Notes: a model not told the origin generated them from the sequence alone. Counted from the stretch's first letter, positions 53,669-63,449 are shown. The stretch: DNA of 64,000 bases from Flavobacterium aquiphilum (GCF_027111335.1 NZ_CP114288.1:3968001-4032000), one strand, 5' to 3'. Made by a program: numbers and translations.

Positions 53669-54421
53669 ATGACAAAAATTGCTTTAATAACAGGCGCAAC
53701 TTCAGGAATTGGAAAAGCTACAGCTATTAAATTAGCCGAAAATGGATATGATTTAATCCTATGCGGACGTCGTGCAGAACGTCTGGAAGAATTAAAATCT
53801 GAATTATCAAATACTGTAAAAATTCATAGTCTCATATTTGATGTTCGCGACAGAAAAGAAGTCGAATCTCAAATAAATTCTTTACCAAATAAATGGAAAG
53901 ACATTGATGTTTTGGTAAATAGTGCCGGTAATGCCCACGGACTTTCATCTATTGATGATGGCGACATCGATGATTGGGACGCAATGATTGACGGAAATGT
54001 AAAAGGCTTATTATATGTTTCAAGAGCTGTAATTCCGCAAATGGTCGAAAGAAAAAAAGGCCATATCATCAATTTAAGTTCTGTTGCCGGAAAACAGACC
54101 TATGCAAATGGTGCCGTTTATTGTGCTTCAAAAAAAGCAGTTGAAGCCATCAGTGAAGGAATGCGACTCGATTTAACCCAACACGGAATTAAAATTACGA
54201 ATATCGCGCCGGGTGCTGTTGCTACCGAATTTTCAGAAGTAAGATTTAAAGGAGATACTGAAAGAGCTCAAAAAGTGTATGAAGGCTTCGACCCTTTATT
54301 GGCTGAAGATATAGCCGATTTTATATCTTATGCTGTCAATGCCCCGGACAGAGTAACCATTGCTGATGTAACGATTTATGCCAAAGCCCAATCGGCGCCA
54401 ACAACCATTTATAAAAAGTAA
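53669..54421 (+). CDS. SDR family oxidoreductase (YdfG-like)
   Basis: The 250-aa short-chain dehydrogenase has GATSGIG (8-14), an arginine pair in GRRAERL that favours NADP, NSAGNAHG, and catalytic Ser with YxxxK in LSSVAGKQTYANGAVYCASKKAV. The closing APGAVATEFSEVRFKGD matches YdfG-type 3-hydroxy acid/serine dehydrogenases. Substrate is inferred only. A -7-like TATCTTAG at 53650 lies just upstream. Confidence 0.9.
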   Translation: MTKIALITGATSGIGKATAIKLAENGYDLILCGRRAERLEELKSELSNTVKIHSLIFDVRDRKEVESQINSLPNKWKDIDVLVNSAGNAHGLSSIDDGDIDDWDAMIDGNVKGLLYVSRAVIPQMVERKKGHIINLSSVAGKQTYANGAVYCASKKAVEAISEGMRLDLTQHGIKITNIAPGAVATEFSEVRFKGDTERAQKVYEGFDPLLAEDIADFISYAVNAPDRVTIADVTIYAKAQSAPTTIYKK

Positions 54422-54640
54422 ATCCTAAATAATTACAATAACAACCTCGTTTAAAGCAATTTATTCGAGGTTATTTTTTTCCTAAAAAATCAAATTCGAA
54501 AAATATCTTTTCCAGAAAATCGTTCTTATACCATTGATTATCATGATTCTTTAGACAAAAAACGGTGTCAATCAACCGAAAGAAAAAATTGTATCTTTTA
54601 ATCTTCAATCATTGTTTCATTTATTTAAAACCAACTAAAG

Positions 54641-55138
54641 ATGAGCGCTTCAATTAAAATAGTCAAGGATTTTACCAATAAGCAAATCACAGTTATCAGT
54701 GAATTCAAAGCTCCCAAAGAAAAAATTTGGGATGCGTTTACCAATCCAGACATTACCGATAAATGGTGGGCACCAAAGCCCTACCAAGCTATTACCAAAC
54801 AATCGGACTTTAAAAATGGTGGACAATGGTTGTATTATATGCTTTCAACAGAAGGAGAAAAACATTGGTGCCTTGCCGAATTTTATAATATTAAAAAAGC
54901 TGAATCCTATGAAGTGACCGACGCTTTTTGTGATGAAAAAGGAAACATAAATACAAACTTTCCCAGAATGAATTGGAAAAACAGCTTTGAAGAAGAAAAC
55001 GGAACAACCAGAGTAACCAACGAAATTACATATGCCCGGGTAGAAGATATGAAACAAATCCTCGAAATGGGTTTTGAAGAAGGTTATTCGATGGGATTGA
55101 ATCAATTGAATGACTTGTTGAATGAAAAGAAAATATAA
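54641..55138 (+). CDS. SRPBCC/AHSA1-type START-domain protein
   Basis: The 165-aa protein has the AHSA1 pattern: FKAPKEKIWDAFTNPDITDKWWAPKPY, FKNGGQWLYYM, and a late helix EMGFEEGYSMGLNQLNDLL. It is related in fold to the protein at 53059-53502 but is not a close duplicate. Function is unknown. It is followed by a clear terminator. Confidence 0.87.
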   Translation: MSASIKIVKDFTNKQITVISEFKAPKEKIWDAFTNPDITDKWWAPKPYQAITKQSDFKNGGQWLYYMLSTEGEKHWCLAEFYNIKKAESYEVTDAFCDEKGNINTNFPRMNWKNSFEEENGTTRVTNEITYARVEDMKQILEMGFEEGYSMGLNQLNDLLNEKKI

Positions 55139-55144
55139 AAAATA

Positions 55145-55180
55145 GAAAAAGCCTCGAATCCAATGAATCGGGGCTTTTTA
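55145..55180. terminator. Terminator between convergent genes
   Basis: AAAAAGCCTCGA pairs with TCGGGGCTTTTT and has poly-T on both strands. It can serve the SRPBCC gene on the left and the M28 peptidase gene coming from the right. Confidence 0.85.
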
Positions 55181-55203
55181 CTAATGTTCTAACTTATTTC
55201 AGA

Positions 55204-56508
55204 TTACCTTAACTGAGTAGTATCAACACGTGTTGGGGTGTCTTTTCCACTAATTATTGTCGATGAACTAATGGCAATAGCTTTGATTATTTCAGTCATA
55301 TTATCGATATCCAAGGTTTCAATTTCATCATCGGCAGTATGGTAATTGGGTTCGCTATCCATTTTGGAAGTCGAAATCGTATGTGCCGGAACTCCTAATT
55401 TAGCTAAAGTAGCATTGTCCGAACGATAAAACAATTGTTCTTGTGGGTACGGATCAGGGTAAAACTGAAAAGCAGTTCCTTTCAAATTTCTTTGCAAAAT
55501 CTCACCCATATTCGATTTTTCAAACCCTGTAATATAAGCTGAGTTCTTTCCCCATTTCGATTCGGTTCCAATCATTTCTAAATTAAACATAGCTATTACC
55601 TTATCGGCAGGAAGTTGTTTCGAAAAATATTTGGCTCCAAAACCACCCAATTCCTCAGCAACAAATGTTGTAAAAATAATGGTTCTCTCGTTATTGTTTA
55701 ATTTTTTGAGGTAGTTCGCCAGCATGATAACCGCCGTACTTCCGGCCGCATCATCATTTGCACCGTTATAAATAGAATCTGTTGCTGTATGTGGTGCACC
55801 TTCTTCCGGTGAGCCTACTCCTAAATGGTCATAATGGGCTGAAAAAATAACATATTCGTCCGGTTTGCTTTTCCCAGGCAAAACACCAACAACATTATTC
55901 AATGGCTTTTTAGTGACTGTATTACTAAGCTCTATTGAAAAAATATTCGCTTCTGAAACTCCAAAAACAAATAAAACCGTATTGTCTCCAGGATTAGTCT
56001 TTATTCTGTCAATGTGCTGAAGATTTGGCAGCACTTTATTAAAAGAAGCATCAACCAAAACCAGATAACTTTTAGTACCGTTGAAATACTCATTAAACTT
56101 TTGTCCAAGATTATCACCTTTACTGATTTTAACAACTGTGATATCACTTTTTTCAGTTAAAGAAACTTGGGGTTGATAAGAGAATGCTACTACTTGTAAC
56201 TTATTGATTTCCTTTCCGTCAACAACAATTTTGGACGCCGTTTCTTTCGATTCGGTCATAAAAAATTCCTGTCTGAAATTAGGTGCTCCCATGAACGTTT
56301 TCAAGCCCGCTTTCTTAAACTCCGATTCAATAAAAGCAGATGCTTTATCGATGGCAGGCGTAAATGCCCTCCTCCCCTGCATATCATCTGCAGAAAGTAT
56401 TCTTTCGATTCGGGTTACTTCTTTGGAATTAATAAGTTTATCAATCGACTGTCCTTGCACAGTTATACAAAGACCTAAAACAAATGCGCTTACAAAAATT
56501 TTTCTCAT
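55204..56508 (-). CDS. M28 family zinc metallopeptidase, exported
   Basis: The 434-aa protein has a signal peptide (FVSAFVLGLCITVQGQ). Zinc and catalytic residues lie in FSAHYDHLGVG, NGANDDAAGST, FVAEELGGFGAKYF and the late HTADDEIETLD. Between the prodomain-like first third and the peptidase domain sits a PA-like insert (about residues 95-200). It is a probable periplasmic or secreted aminopeptidase. It is unrelated to the cobA-moaD pair upstream, from which a terminator separates it. Confidence 0.9.
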   Translation of the reverse strand: MRKIFVSAFVLGLCITVQGQSIDKLINSKEVTRIERILSADDMQGRRAFTPAIDKASAFIESEFKKAGLKTFMGAPNFRQEFFMTESKETASKIVVDGKEINKLQVVAFSYQPQVSLTEKSDITVVKISKGDNLGQKFNEYFNGTKSYLVLVDASFNKVLPNLQHIDRIKTNPGDNTVLFVFGVSEANIFSIELSNTVTKKPLNNVVGVLPGKSKPDEYVIFSAHYDHLGVGSPEEGAPHTATDSIYNGANDDAAGSTAVIMLANYLKKLNNNERTIIFTTFVAEELGGFGAKYFSKQLPADKVIAMFNLEMIGTESKWGKNSAYITGFEKSNMGEILQRNLKGTAFQFYPDPYPQEQLFYRSDNATLAKLGVPAHTISTSKMDSEPNYHTADDEIETLDIDNMTEIIKAIAISSSTIISGKDTPTRVDTTQLR

Positions 56509-56592
56509 ATTTTACTTTTACAAATAACTAATTTATACAATCAAAAATATATTTTTTATTTGAGAAAAGATAAACTCCATCGCTATTTAAGC

Positions 56593-56619
56593 AAAAAGGT
56601 GCCCATAAAGCACCTTTTT
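56593..56619 (-). terminator. Terminator of moaD
   Basis: AAAAAGGTGC pairs perfectly with GCACCTTTTT around a 7-base loop. It lies about 30 bases after the moaD stop on the minus strand. Confidence 0.8.
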
Positions 56620-56648
56620 AACAATTTTTCTCAAAAAAATTCAACATG

Positions 56649-56885
56649 TTATCCTCCCGCAAAAGGAGGTAATAAAGCAACAACATCATCATTTTTAAGA
56701 ATCAGGTTGCTGACTTTATCAATGATTATTTGATTTACCGCCACACTAAAAGGAAATTGCCCCAATTGGTATTTATTTTCCAATTCGCATAATAACTTAC
56801 TTAGCGGCAAATCGGAAAAATCTATTTTTTCGTCACGACATCTGGTTCGCTCTACTATACCTCCAAAATATTTTATTACAATCAT
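56649..56885 (-). CDS. moaD: MoaD/ThiS-family sulfur carrier, probable molybdopterin synthase small subunit
   Basis: The 78-aa ubiquitin-like protein ends in the required double glycine (LLPPFAGG). The middle, FSVAVNQIIIDKVSNLILKNDDVVALLPP, is typical of MoaD. It supplies sulfur for the molybdenum cofactor, which the nitrate reductase at 44927 needs. Its start overlaps the cobA stop by 4 bases (ATGA), so the two are co-translated. ThiS is the main alternative, but the partner and regulon favour MoaD. Confidence 0.85.
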   Translation of the reverse strand: MIVIKYFGGIVERTRCRDEKIDFSDLPLSKLLCELENKYQLGQFPFSVAVNQIIIDKVSNLILKNDDVVALLPPFAGG

Positions 56886-57694
56886 CCCACAAGATTTAGG
56901 TTTTGCAAAATAAATTCCTCTTCCATAAACGCATCCTTAGACATTTCCGCTTTTACATAAGAAGTCAGCTCCGAAGCATTTTTAACCACTTCCCCAATTA
57001 CGATAATCGCCGGAGAAGCAATTTCATTCTTTTTAACCAAATCTGTAATTGTACTGATTGTTCCTATTACTTTCTTTTGTATTTTTTGCGTTCCGTTTTG
57101 GATAATGGCAATCGGCAAATCGTCAGTTCTGTTGTTTTGATACAAGGCAACTATCTCCTCCAATTTATTCATTCCCATCAAAATAACAACTGTCGCCGAA
57201 GATTGTGAAGCCAAAGCGACATCTTTGGACAATTTATGGTCAGAAGTTGTTCCGGTAATTACCCAAAAGCTTTCAGCAACTCTTCTTTGTGTCAAACTGA
57301 TTCCATTCGAAGCCGGCACGCCTAAAGCAGACGAAATCCCTGGTACAATTGCGGTTTCAATCCCGAATTGACTCGCAAAATCGATTTCTTCGCTTCCTCT
57401 TCCAAAAACAAATGGATCTCCTCCTTTTAATCGAACAACATGACCATGTCTCTTAGCCATCGACACAATCAAATCGTTGATTTGATCTTGGCTGTATGCA
57501 TGGCAACCAAAGCGTTTTCCAACAAATATAATTTCAGCATTTTTCGCATACTGTAACAACTCTTCGTTGACTAAAGCATCATACAAAACAACATCGGCAT
57601 CTTCCAACGCTTTTATCGCTTTTAGTGTTATCAACTCAACATCTCCGGGTCCTGCTCCCACTATTGTCAATTTTGGTTTATTGATTTGTATCAT
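56882..57694 (-). CDS. cobA: Uroporphyrinogen-III C-methyltransferase
   Basis: The 270-aa methyltransferase has VGAGPGDVELITLKA, DALVNEELLQYA, RLKGGDPFVFGRGSEE and PGISSALGVPASNGISLTQR, the standard SUMT motifs. It makes precorrin-2, the precursor of the sirohaem used by NirB. It has no CysG-type dehydrogenase domain, so another protein must finish sirohaem. It is co-transcribed with moaD and preceded by a 7-2-7 operator, tying cofactor supply to nitrate use. Confidence 0.95.
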   Translation of the reverse strand: MIQINKPKLTIVGAGPGDVELITLKAIKALEDADVVLYDALVNEELLQYAKNAEIIFVGKRFGCHAYSQDQINDLIVSMAKRHGHVVRLKGGDPFVFGRGSEEIDFASQFGIETAIVPGISSALGVPASNGISLTQRRVAESFWVITGTTSDHKLSKDVALASQSSATVVILMGMNKLEEIVALYQNNRTDDLPIAIIQNGTQKIQKKVIGTISTITDLVKKNEIASPAIIVIGEVVKNASELTSYVKAEMSKDAFMEEEFILQNLNLVG

Positions 57695-57730
57695 GATTAA
57701 AAGTATTAAGAATTAAACTTTTTAAACAAC

Positions 57731-57746
57731 TAAGTATAAATACGTA
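57731..57746. promoter_or_regulatory. 7-2-7 operator of cobA-moaD
   Basis: TAAGTAT-AA-ATACGTA on the plus strand is the reverse complement of the site upstream of the narK remnant. It lies 37 bases before the cobA ATG. On the minus strand a TATATTTG box (57749-57756) sits just upstream of it, and another TACGTA lies at 57755-57760. Confidence 0.7.
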
Positions 57747-57938
57747 AACAAATATACGTACTTTTTTCTAATTCCAACTCTTTAAGATCAAAAAAAATTT
57801 AAAAAAAACTAAAAACATAATTGCTTTTAGTTTTTCTAATCATATTAACAAAAAATACCGTTCATACACATATTGAACTAAAAATCAAAAAGTTGATAAT
57901 TTACCATCAATATAATAAAGGTACCTTTTAAAAATAAA

Positions 57939-57980
57939 ACCACTAAGATTAAGCTTAATGCTTCTTAATCTTAATGGTTC
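57939..57980. repeat. Hairpin repeat family E, copy 3
   Basis: ACCACTAAGATTAAG pairs with CTTAATCTTAATGGTT around CTTAATGCTT. It lies about 30 bases after the stop of the ornithine aminotransferase gene (minus strand) and may act as a terminator. Confidence 0.7.
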
Positions 57981-58011
57981 AAAATAAAAATATTTTATGT
58001 CAAATTAGTTT

Positions 58012-59262
58012 TTATCTAAAGTCACTCAAAGCCTTTTCAATAATGACAAGACATTCCTGAATTTGTTCTTCGGTAATCACCAAAGGTGGCGCGAAACGTA
58101 TTTTATTTCCGTGAGTAGGCTTTGCCAATAATCCGTAATCCCTGAAACGAAGACAAATATCCCAAGCCAAATCAGAATCTTCGCTACTGTTAATTACAAT
58201 AGCATTCAATAACCCTTTTCCACGCACCAAAGAAATCAACGGATTGCGTTCTGCAATTTCGTTAAGACCTTTTCTTAACATGATTCCCAATCTTTCGGCA
58301 TTTTCAGATAAGTTTTCTTCACGCACCACCTCAAGAGCAGCAACGGCAACTGCAGCAGCAACAGGGTTTCCTCCAAAAGTGGATCCGTGTTGTCCCGGCT
58401 TGATGACATTCATAATATTGTTATTTGCCAAAACTGCCGATACCGGATAAACACCGCCCGAAATGGCTTTTCCCAAAATCAAAATATCGGGTTGTACATT
58501 TTCATGATGCACTGCCAATAATTTACCCGTTCTGGCAATTCCGGTTTGAACTTCATCGGCTATGAACAATACATTGCGTGCTTTGCAAAGTGCTTTGGCT
58601 TTTGCCAAAAATCCTTCACTAGGAACGTAAACTCCCGCTTCTCCCTGAATAGGTTCTACCAAGAAACCGGCAATATTGTTGGATGAATTCAATGCTTTTT
58701 CCAAAGCTTCGGTATCATCATAAGGAATTTTGATAAACCCTTCCGTAAAAGGGCCAAAACTTTGACGGGCACTTTGGTCATTTGAAAAAGAAATAATTGT
58801 GGTTGTTCTACCGTGAAAATTATTTTCGCACACAATAATTTGCGCTTGGTTTTCAGGAATACCTTTTACTTCGTACGCCCATTTACGGCACAGTTTCAAA
58901 GCAGTTTCAACCGCTTCTGCACCAGTATTCATTGGCAACACTTTCTCAAATCCAAAATAATTGGTCACATATTCTTCATAAACTCCCAATTGATCGTTGT
59001 AAAAAGCACGCGAAGTCAATGTCAATTTCTGCGCTTGCTCAACCATAGCCCCAACTATTTTTGGATGACAATGCCCTTGGTTCACAGCCGAATAAGCCGA
59101 TAAAAAGTCAAAATATTTTTTTCCGTCAACATCCCACACAAAAACGCCTTCCCCTTTCTCCAAAACTACTGGCAGCGGATGATAATTATGAGCTCCGTAT
59201 TTATTTTCTTTTTCAATTAAATTTTCAGATTTTGAAGAAAGTTCTCCTGTTATTTGTGTCAT
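58012..59262 (-). CDS. rocD: Ornithine aminotransferase
   Basis: The 416-aa class-III PLP aminotransferase starts [46 protein letters not shown], which is characteristic of ornithine aminotransferase. [32 protein letters not shown] and [18 protein letters not shown] (the PLP lysine) follow. It converts ornithine and 2-oxoglutarate to glutamate semialdehyde and glutamate. It is divergent from an Lrp/AsnC regulator 238 bases away, the likely controller. Confidence 0.95.
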   Translation of the reverse strand: MTQITGELSSKSENLIEKENKYGAHNYHPLPVVLEKGEGVFVWDVDGKKYFDFLSAYSAVNQGHCHPKIVGAMVEQAQKLTLTSRAFYNDQLGVYEEYVTNYFGFEKVLPMNTGAEAVETALKLCRKWAYEVKGIPENQAQIIVCENNFHGRTTTIISFSNDQSARQSFGPFTEGFIKIPYDDTEALEKALNSSNNIAGFLVEPIQGEAGVYVPSEGFLAKAKALCKARNVLFIADEVQTGIARTGKLLAVHHENVQPDILILGKAISGGVYPVSAVLANNNIMNVIKPGQHGSTFGGNPVAAAVAVAALEVVREENLSENAERLGIMLRKGLNEIAERNPLISLVRGKGLLNAIVINSSEDSDLAWDICLRFRDYGLLAKPTHGNKIRFAPPLVITEEQIQECLVIIEKALSDFR

Positions 59263-59500
59263 GACAAGGCTTTATTAAAGTTTAACAAACCAAAAGTAAT
59301 TATATTTTTTATTTATCAATGCAAAAAACATATTTTTGACTTATGTGTAACATTTTAAACAAAAAATGATTTTATTTAAACAAAAATTAAGTCATATTTT
59401 TAATTTAACATTTCTATTCCACTACACCAAAAAATATAAGAGAACAAACAATTACTTTTATAACCCTAAAAAGTGATTTTAACTTTTAAAAAACATAAAA

Positions 59501-59956
59501 ATGGAGATATTATTAGATGAATTTGACATCAGCATCATAAAAGAATTGGAAAAAGACGGAAGGATGGCCTTTTCATCAATTGCGACCAACTTAAAAATTT
59601 CCAACACAATGGTTCACCAGCGCGTTAATCGTTTATTGGAAAACGGAATTATAACTGGAATCAAACCTGTCATCAACGAAAAAAAAATTGGTTATGACTG
59701 GGGAGCTTTTACCGGAATCTATTTGAAAAAGGACCAAGACTCTGCAAGAATTATCGAAGAATTAAAAAAAATCCCTGAAATCACTGAGTGTTATTACATC
59801 GCTGGCTCCTTTACTCTTTACATAAAAATGATTGCCCGAGATCACGAACACATGAGAAAATTGCTTTACGAAAAAATCGACAGCATTCCCGGAATCGCAA
59901 AAACAGATTCCTTAATCGAATTGGGATGCGCTTTTAAACGCAACATCAGTTTTTAA
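59501..59956 (+). CDS. Lrp/AsnC family transcriptional regulator
   Basis: The 151-aa regulator has an N-terminal winged HTH (LDEFDISIIKELEKDGRMAFSSIATNLKISNTMVHQRVNRLLENGII) and an effector-binding RAM domain with ITECYYIAGSFTLYIKMIARDHEHMRKLL. Its divergent position to rocD suggests amino-acid-responsive control of ornithine use. The intergenic region is very AT-rich, and no clear operator was picked out. Confidence 0.92.
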   Translation: MEILLDEFDISIIKELEKDGRMAFSSIATNLKISNTMVHQRVNRLLENGIITGIKPVINEKKIGYDWGAFTGIYLKKDQDSARIIEELKKIPEITECYYIAGSFTLYIKMIARDHEHMRKLLYEKIDSIPGIAKTDSLIELGCAFKRNISF

Positions 59957-59971
59957 TCATAAATCATTATT

Positions 59972-60118
59972 GTTTTTTGGAGCGGAAAGATTTGGTATAT
60001 TTTATAGACATGGTTCCCGTTTTCCGCTGCAATTCCCGATAAAGAAAAAACTACGGCAAAAAAGCCTTGTTTTTCTAAATCGGGAGATTTCCACTTCACC
60101 CGGGGCTAAAAGGAAACA
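59972..60118 (+). repeat. Intergenic repeat family B, copy 3
   Basis: The copy has GTTTTTTGGAGCGGAAAGA, ACATGGTTCCCGTTTTCCG and CACTTCACCCGGGGCT. The hairpin in its centre (TTCCCGAT with ATCGGGAG) differs from that of copy 1. Confidence 0.8.
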
Positions 60119-60146
60119 ATCGTTTTTTTTGGTCATCAATCAAAAA

Positions 60147-60192
60147 ACCATTAAGAAATTGAGTCTGAATAAAACTTAATTCCTTAATGGTT
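60147..60192. repeat. Hairpin repeat family E, copy 4
   Basis: ACCATTAAGAAATTGAG and CTTAATTCCTTAATGGT form imperfect arms around TCTGAATAAAA. Confidence 0.7.
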
Positions 60193-60242
60193 TTATTATT
60201 TTATACCATTTTTATTCTGATATTTGTAAAAAAACAAAAACC

Positions 60243-61016
60243 ATGAAAAAATTTAGATTCATAACAATTATTATGATATTAGCTACTATTCAGGGATTTG
60301 CGCAATTAAAACCAGTTCAATACAAAGATGGAAACCAAATTTTAAATGGTTATAAAGTTGCTCCCTCAAAAAGCAGCAGCCAAAAACCTGGAATCTTAAT
60401 CCTACCGGCCTGGCGAGGGATTGACAAACTTTCCAAAGACACCGCTGACAAACTCTCAAAAATGGGATATTATGCCTTTATTGCCGATATTTATGGTGAA
60501 GGAAATTACCCAAAAGACAACAACGAAGCGGGCAAAATAGCCGGTTCGTATAAAAAGAATTTCGAGGCTTATCAAAAAAGAATTTCTTTGGCTTTACAAC
60601 AATTAATTGCAGCCGGAGCCAATCCCGAAAATATTGTGGTTATTGGATATTGTTTTGGAGGTACTGGAGCACTTGAAGCGGCTCGCGGCCATTTAAATGT
60701 AAAAGGAGTTGTTTCTTTCCATGGAGGTTTAGGCAAAGACAGTTCAAGACATTCAGAACCAATTACAGCAAAAGTATTGGTGTGCCACGGTGCAGATGAT
60801 CCTTACGAATCCAAAGAAGAAATCGCCGCTTTCCAACAAGAAATGAGAGACACAAAAGCTGATTGGCAAATGATTTACTACGCCAATGCTGTTCACTCCT
60901 TTACCAATCCGGAATCTGGAAATGACAATTCGAAAGGTGCAGCCTACAATGAAAAAGCTGACAAACGTTCTTTCGAACATTTCAAATTATTCTTAAACGA
61001 AGTATTAAAAAAATAG
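60243..61016 (+). CDS. Dienelactone hydrolase family protein, exported
   Basis: The 257-aa alpha/beta hydrolase has a signal peptide (IIMILATIQGFAQ) and the nucleophile motif GYCFGGTG, with cysteine as in dienelactone hydrolases. The acid is in CHGADDPY and the histidine in YYANAVHSFTNPESG. It should act in the periplasm or outside. It is followed after 25 bases by an exported M28 peptidase gene, so the two may be co-transcribed. Confidence 0.9.
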   Translation: MKKFRFITIIMILATIQGFAQLKPVQYKDGNQILNGYKVAPSKSSSQKPGILILPAWRGIDKLSKDTADKLSKMGYYAFIADIYGEGNYPKDNNEAGKIAGSYKKNFEAYQKRISLALQQLIAAGANPENIVVIGYCFGGTGALEAARGHLNVKGVVSFHGGLGKDSSRHSEPITAKVLVCHGADDPYESKEEIAAFQQEMRDTKADWQMIYYANAVHSFTNPESGNDNSKGAAYNEKADKRSFEHFKLFLNEVLKK

Positions 61017-61040
61017 CAACTTTATTATACCAATTATTAG

Positions 61041-62057
61041 ATGAAAAAAAAGGTAACACTTCTATTATTTGTTGCAACGCTGACCTGTTTTGCTCAAAAA
61101 AATGATGTTTATAAAGAAGATCCCACCCGATTTATGAACACCATAACCGCCGATAAATTAAAAACCAAGCTTTATATTGTTGCTTCCGATGAAATGGAAG
61201 GTCGTGACACAGGTTCCAAGGGACAAAAGAAAGCCGGAAATTATCTTATCGATCAATATAAAAAAAGTAAAATTCCGTTTCCAAAAGGAGCTACCAGTTA
61301 CTATCAGCCTATACCAGCATCATTCTTGAATGCCAAACACAATGAAAATCTGCCTGACTCAGAAAATATTTGGGCTTACATTGAAGGTTCAGAAAAACCG
61401 GAAGAAGTTTTGGTAATTTCAGCTCATTATGACCATGTAGGTATCAAAAATGGTGAAGTGTACAATGGCGCCGATGACGACGGTTCAGGAACTGTTGCTA
61501 TTCTGCAAATCGCACAAGCTTTTCAAAAAGCCAAAAATGAAGGACACGGGCCTAAGCGTTCCATTTTGTTCCTTCATGTTACAGGCGAAGAGCATGGTTT
61601 GCACGGATCTCGTTACTATTCTGAAAATCCTTTATTCCCAATAGCCAATACCGTAGCAGATATCAACATTGACATGATAGGACGCCGTGATATTGATCAT
61701 GCAAAAACCAACAACTATGTGTACGTAATTGGAGCTGATAGATTATCCACCGATTTACACAACATCACCGTTGCACAAAACAAGAAATACACCCATTTGG
61801 ACTTGGATTTCAAATTCAATGATCCGAAAGACCCAAATCATTTCTACGAGCGTTCAGACCACTATAATTTTGCAAAATTTGGTATTCCTGCTGTATTTCT
61901 TTTCAATGGAGTTCATGAAGATTATCATCAAAAATCTGATGAGCCAAACAAAATAGAATACGATGCTTTGGCAAAAAGAGCCCAACTAGCTTTTGTAATT
62001 GCTTGGGAATTGGCCAACAGACCAGACAGAATTGTAGTTGACAAACCTATAAAATAA
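61041..62057 (+). CDS. M28 family zinc metallopeptidase, exported
   Basis: The 338-aa protein has a signal peptide (VTLLLFVATLTCFAQ) and the M28 set SAHYDHVGIKNGEVYNGADDDGSG, HVTGEEHGLHGSRYY, IDMIGRRDID and a late HEDYHQKSDE. It is shorter than the M28 protein at 55204-56508 and lacks a PA-like insert. It is probably an aminopeptidase. A terminator follows. Confidence 0.9.
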   Translation: MKKKVTLLLFVATLTCFAQKNDVYKEDPTRFMNTITADKLKTKLYIVASDEMEGRDTGSKGQKKAGNYLIDQYKKSKIPFPKGATSYYQPIPASFLNAKHNENLPDSENIWAYIEGSEKPEEVLVISAHYDHVGIKNGEVYNGADDDGSGTVAILQIAQAFQKAKNEGHGPKRSILFLHVTGEEHGLHGSRYYSENPLFPIANTVADINIDMIGRRDIDHAKTNNYVYVIGADRLSTDLHNITVAQNKKYTHLDLDFKFNDPKDPNHFYERSDHYNFAKFGIPAVFLFNGVHEDYHQKSDEPNKIEYDALAKRAQLAFVIAWELANRPDRIVVDKPIK

Positions 62058-62071
62058 GTTTTCAGCAAATA

Positions 62072-62108
62072 AAAAAAGAGCTTTGGAACAATTCAAAGCT
62101 CTTTTTTA
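62072..62108 (+). terminator. Terminator of the M28 peptidase gene
   Basis: AAAAAAGAGCTTTG pairs perfectly with CAAAGCTCTTTTTT around an 8-base loop. Confidence 0.9.
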
Positions 62109-62328
62109 GTAAATATTATTTGTTAAAATTTCATATTCATTGCATAAAACTATTTGATTTTCGTAAATTTAAAAAAGTCTCCCAAAATCTTTAAACCTTT
62201 TCATTCATAAAACATCCTGAAGGCTAATAGATTTTGTGTTCAAGTAAATGATACGTAAATTCGCCGAGATGAATCAATGAATCCCTACAACAACTGGTTT
62301 TATTAATTGCATTTTCGTTTTTAGATAA

Positions 62329-63438
62329 ATGAATGAGATAATGACAAAAAAACAAGATTTGGTTCCAAACAACAAATACATTTTTGAACATTTTTTTGAA
62401 TTATCAGGCGATTTATTATGCATCGCAGGATTTGACGGTTATTTCAAAAAAATAAATCCTGCCGTTTCTCAACTATTGGGCTACACAAATGAGGAACTTT
62501 TTTCAAGACCAATAAATGAATTTGTCTATTTCGAGGACCAAAACATTACATCTAAAGTTCGAAAAGAACTTCAAAATAATAAGCCTTTACTCAATTTTGA
62601 AAATCGTTACCTAACAAAAACAGGTGAAATCGTTTGGCTTTCCTGGACATCGATGCCAGTCGAAGATGAAAAATTGGTTTATGCTATAGCTAAAAACATC
62701 ACTCACACCAAAAAATTGGAAGAGGAACGAAATTTACTGCTCACAAAAATCACTAAAATAAATTCTGATCTCAAAAAACTAACTTATACCAGTTCCCATG
62801 ATTTAAGGTCTCCGATAAACAACTTGCTTTCGATTTTTGATCTTTTGGATACTTCAAAAATTGAAGATTCCGAAACATTAGAGTTTATTGAAATGATGAA
62901 ATCGGCTTGTCAAACTTTAAAACATACTTTAAATGATTTTGTCGATGTTTTAATACTCGAAGACAAAAGTGTTGCCGAAGTTGAAGAATTAGATTTACAT
63001 GAATCGCTAAACACTGTAATGCAATCCATTAATTCCCTGATACAAAATTCGAAAGCTGTTATAAATATTGATTTTTCAGAACTTAAAAAGATTAATTTCA
63101 ATAAAGCATACTTGGAAAGCATATACCTCAATTTGATAACTAATTCGATAAAATATACCCAACCGGGTCAAATCCCGATTATTTCAATTTGTTCCAAAAA
63201 GAACAACGGAATCAATCAATTAATTTTCTCTGACAACGGTATTGGCTTCAATATGAAAACAGTAAAAGATAAAATTTTTGGCTTGTTCCAAAAATTTCAC
63301 AACCACGCTGACAGTAAAGGCATCGGGCTTTATTTGGTAAATAATCATGTCACCAGTTTGGGCGGTAAAATTGAAGTAAAAAGCGCTATTAATAAAGGAA
63401 CGACCTTTACCATCTCATTCAAAAAAGAATTGACATAA
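62329..63438 (+). CDS. PAS-domain sensor histidine kinase, soluble
   Basis: The 369-aa kinase has no membrane helix. A PAS domain (about residues 18-130; FFELSGDLLCIAGFDGYFKKINPAVSQLLGYTNEEL, then NRYLTKTGEIVWLSWTSMPV) precedes HisKA with SSHDLRSPINNL (His about 158). The HATPase domain has LNLITNSIKYTQPG, FSDNGIGFNM and SKGIGLYLV. No response regulator gene is adjacent. The PAS ligand is unknown. It may start at this ATG or at the one 12 bases later (MTKKQD). Confidence 0.92.
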   Translation: MNEIMTKKQDLVPNNKYIFEHFFELSGDLLCIAGFDGYFKKINPAVSQLLGYTNEELFSRPINEFVYFEDQNITSKVRKELQNNKPLLNFENRYLTKTGEIVWLSWTSMPVEDEKLVYAIAKNITHTKKLEEERNLLLTKITKINSDLKKLTYTSSHDLRSPINNLLSIFDLLDTSKIEDSETLEFIEMMKSACQTLKHTLNDFVDVLILEDKSVAEVEELDLHESLNTVMQSINSLIQNSKAVINIDFSELKKINFNKAYLESIYLNLITNSIKYTQPGQIPIISICSKKNNGINQLIFSDNGIGFNMKTVKDKIFGLFQKFHNHADSKGIGLYLVNNHVTSLGGKIEVKSAINKGTTFTISFKKELT

Positions 63439-63449
63439 TACAACAAAAA

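Larger units (their letters stand above)
57695..58011. other. Gene-free stretch with cobA operator and hairpin repeat
   Basis: No gene is seen. The cobA control region (57695-57760) is followed by very AT-rich DNA and the family E hairpin (57939-57980) that probably ends the ornithine aminotransferase transcript. Confidence 0.7.
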
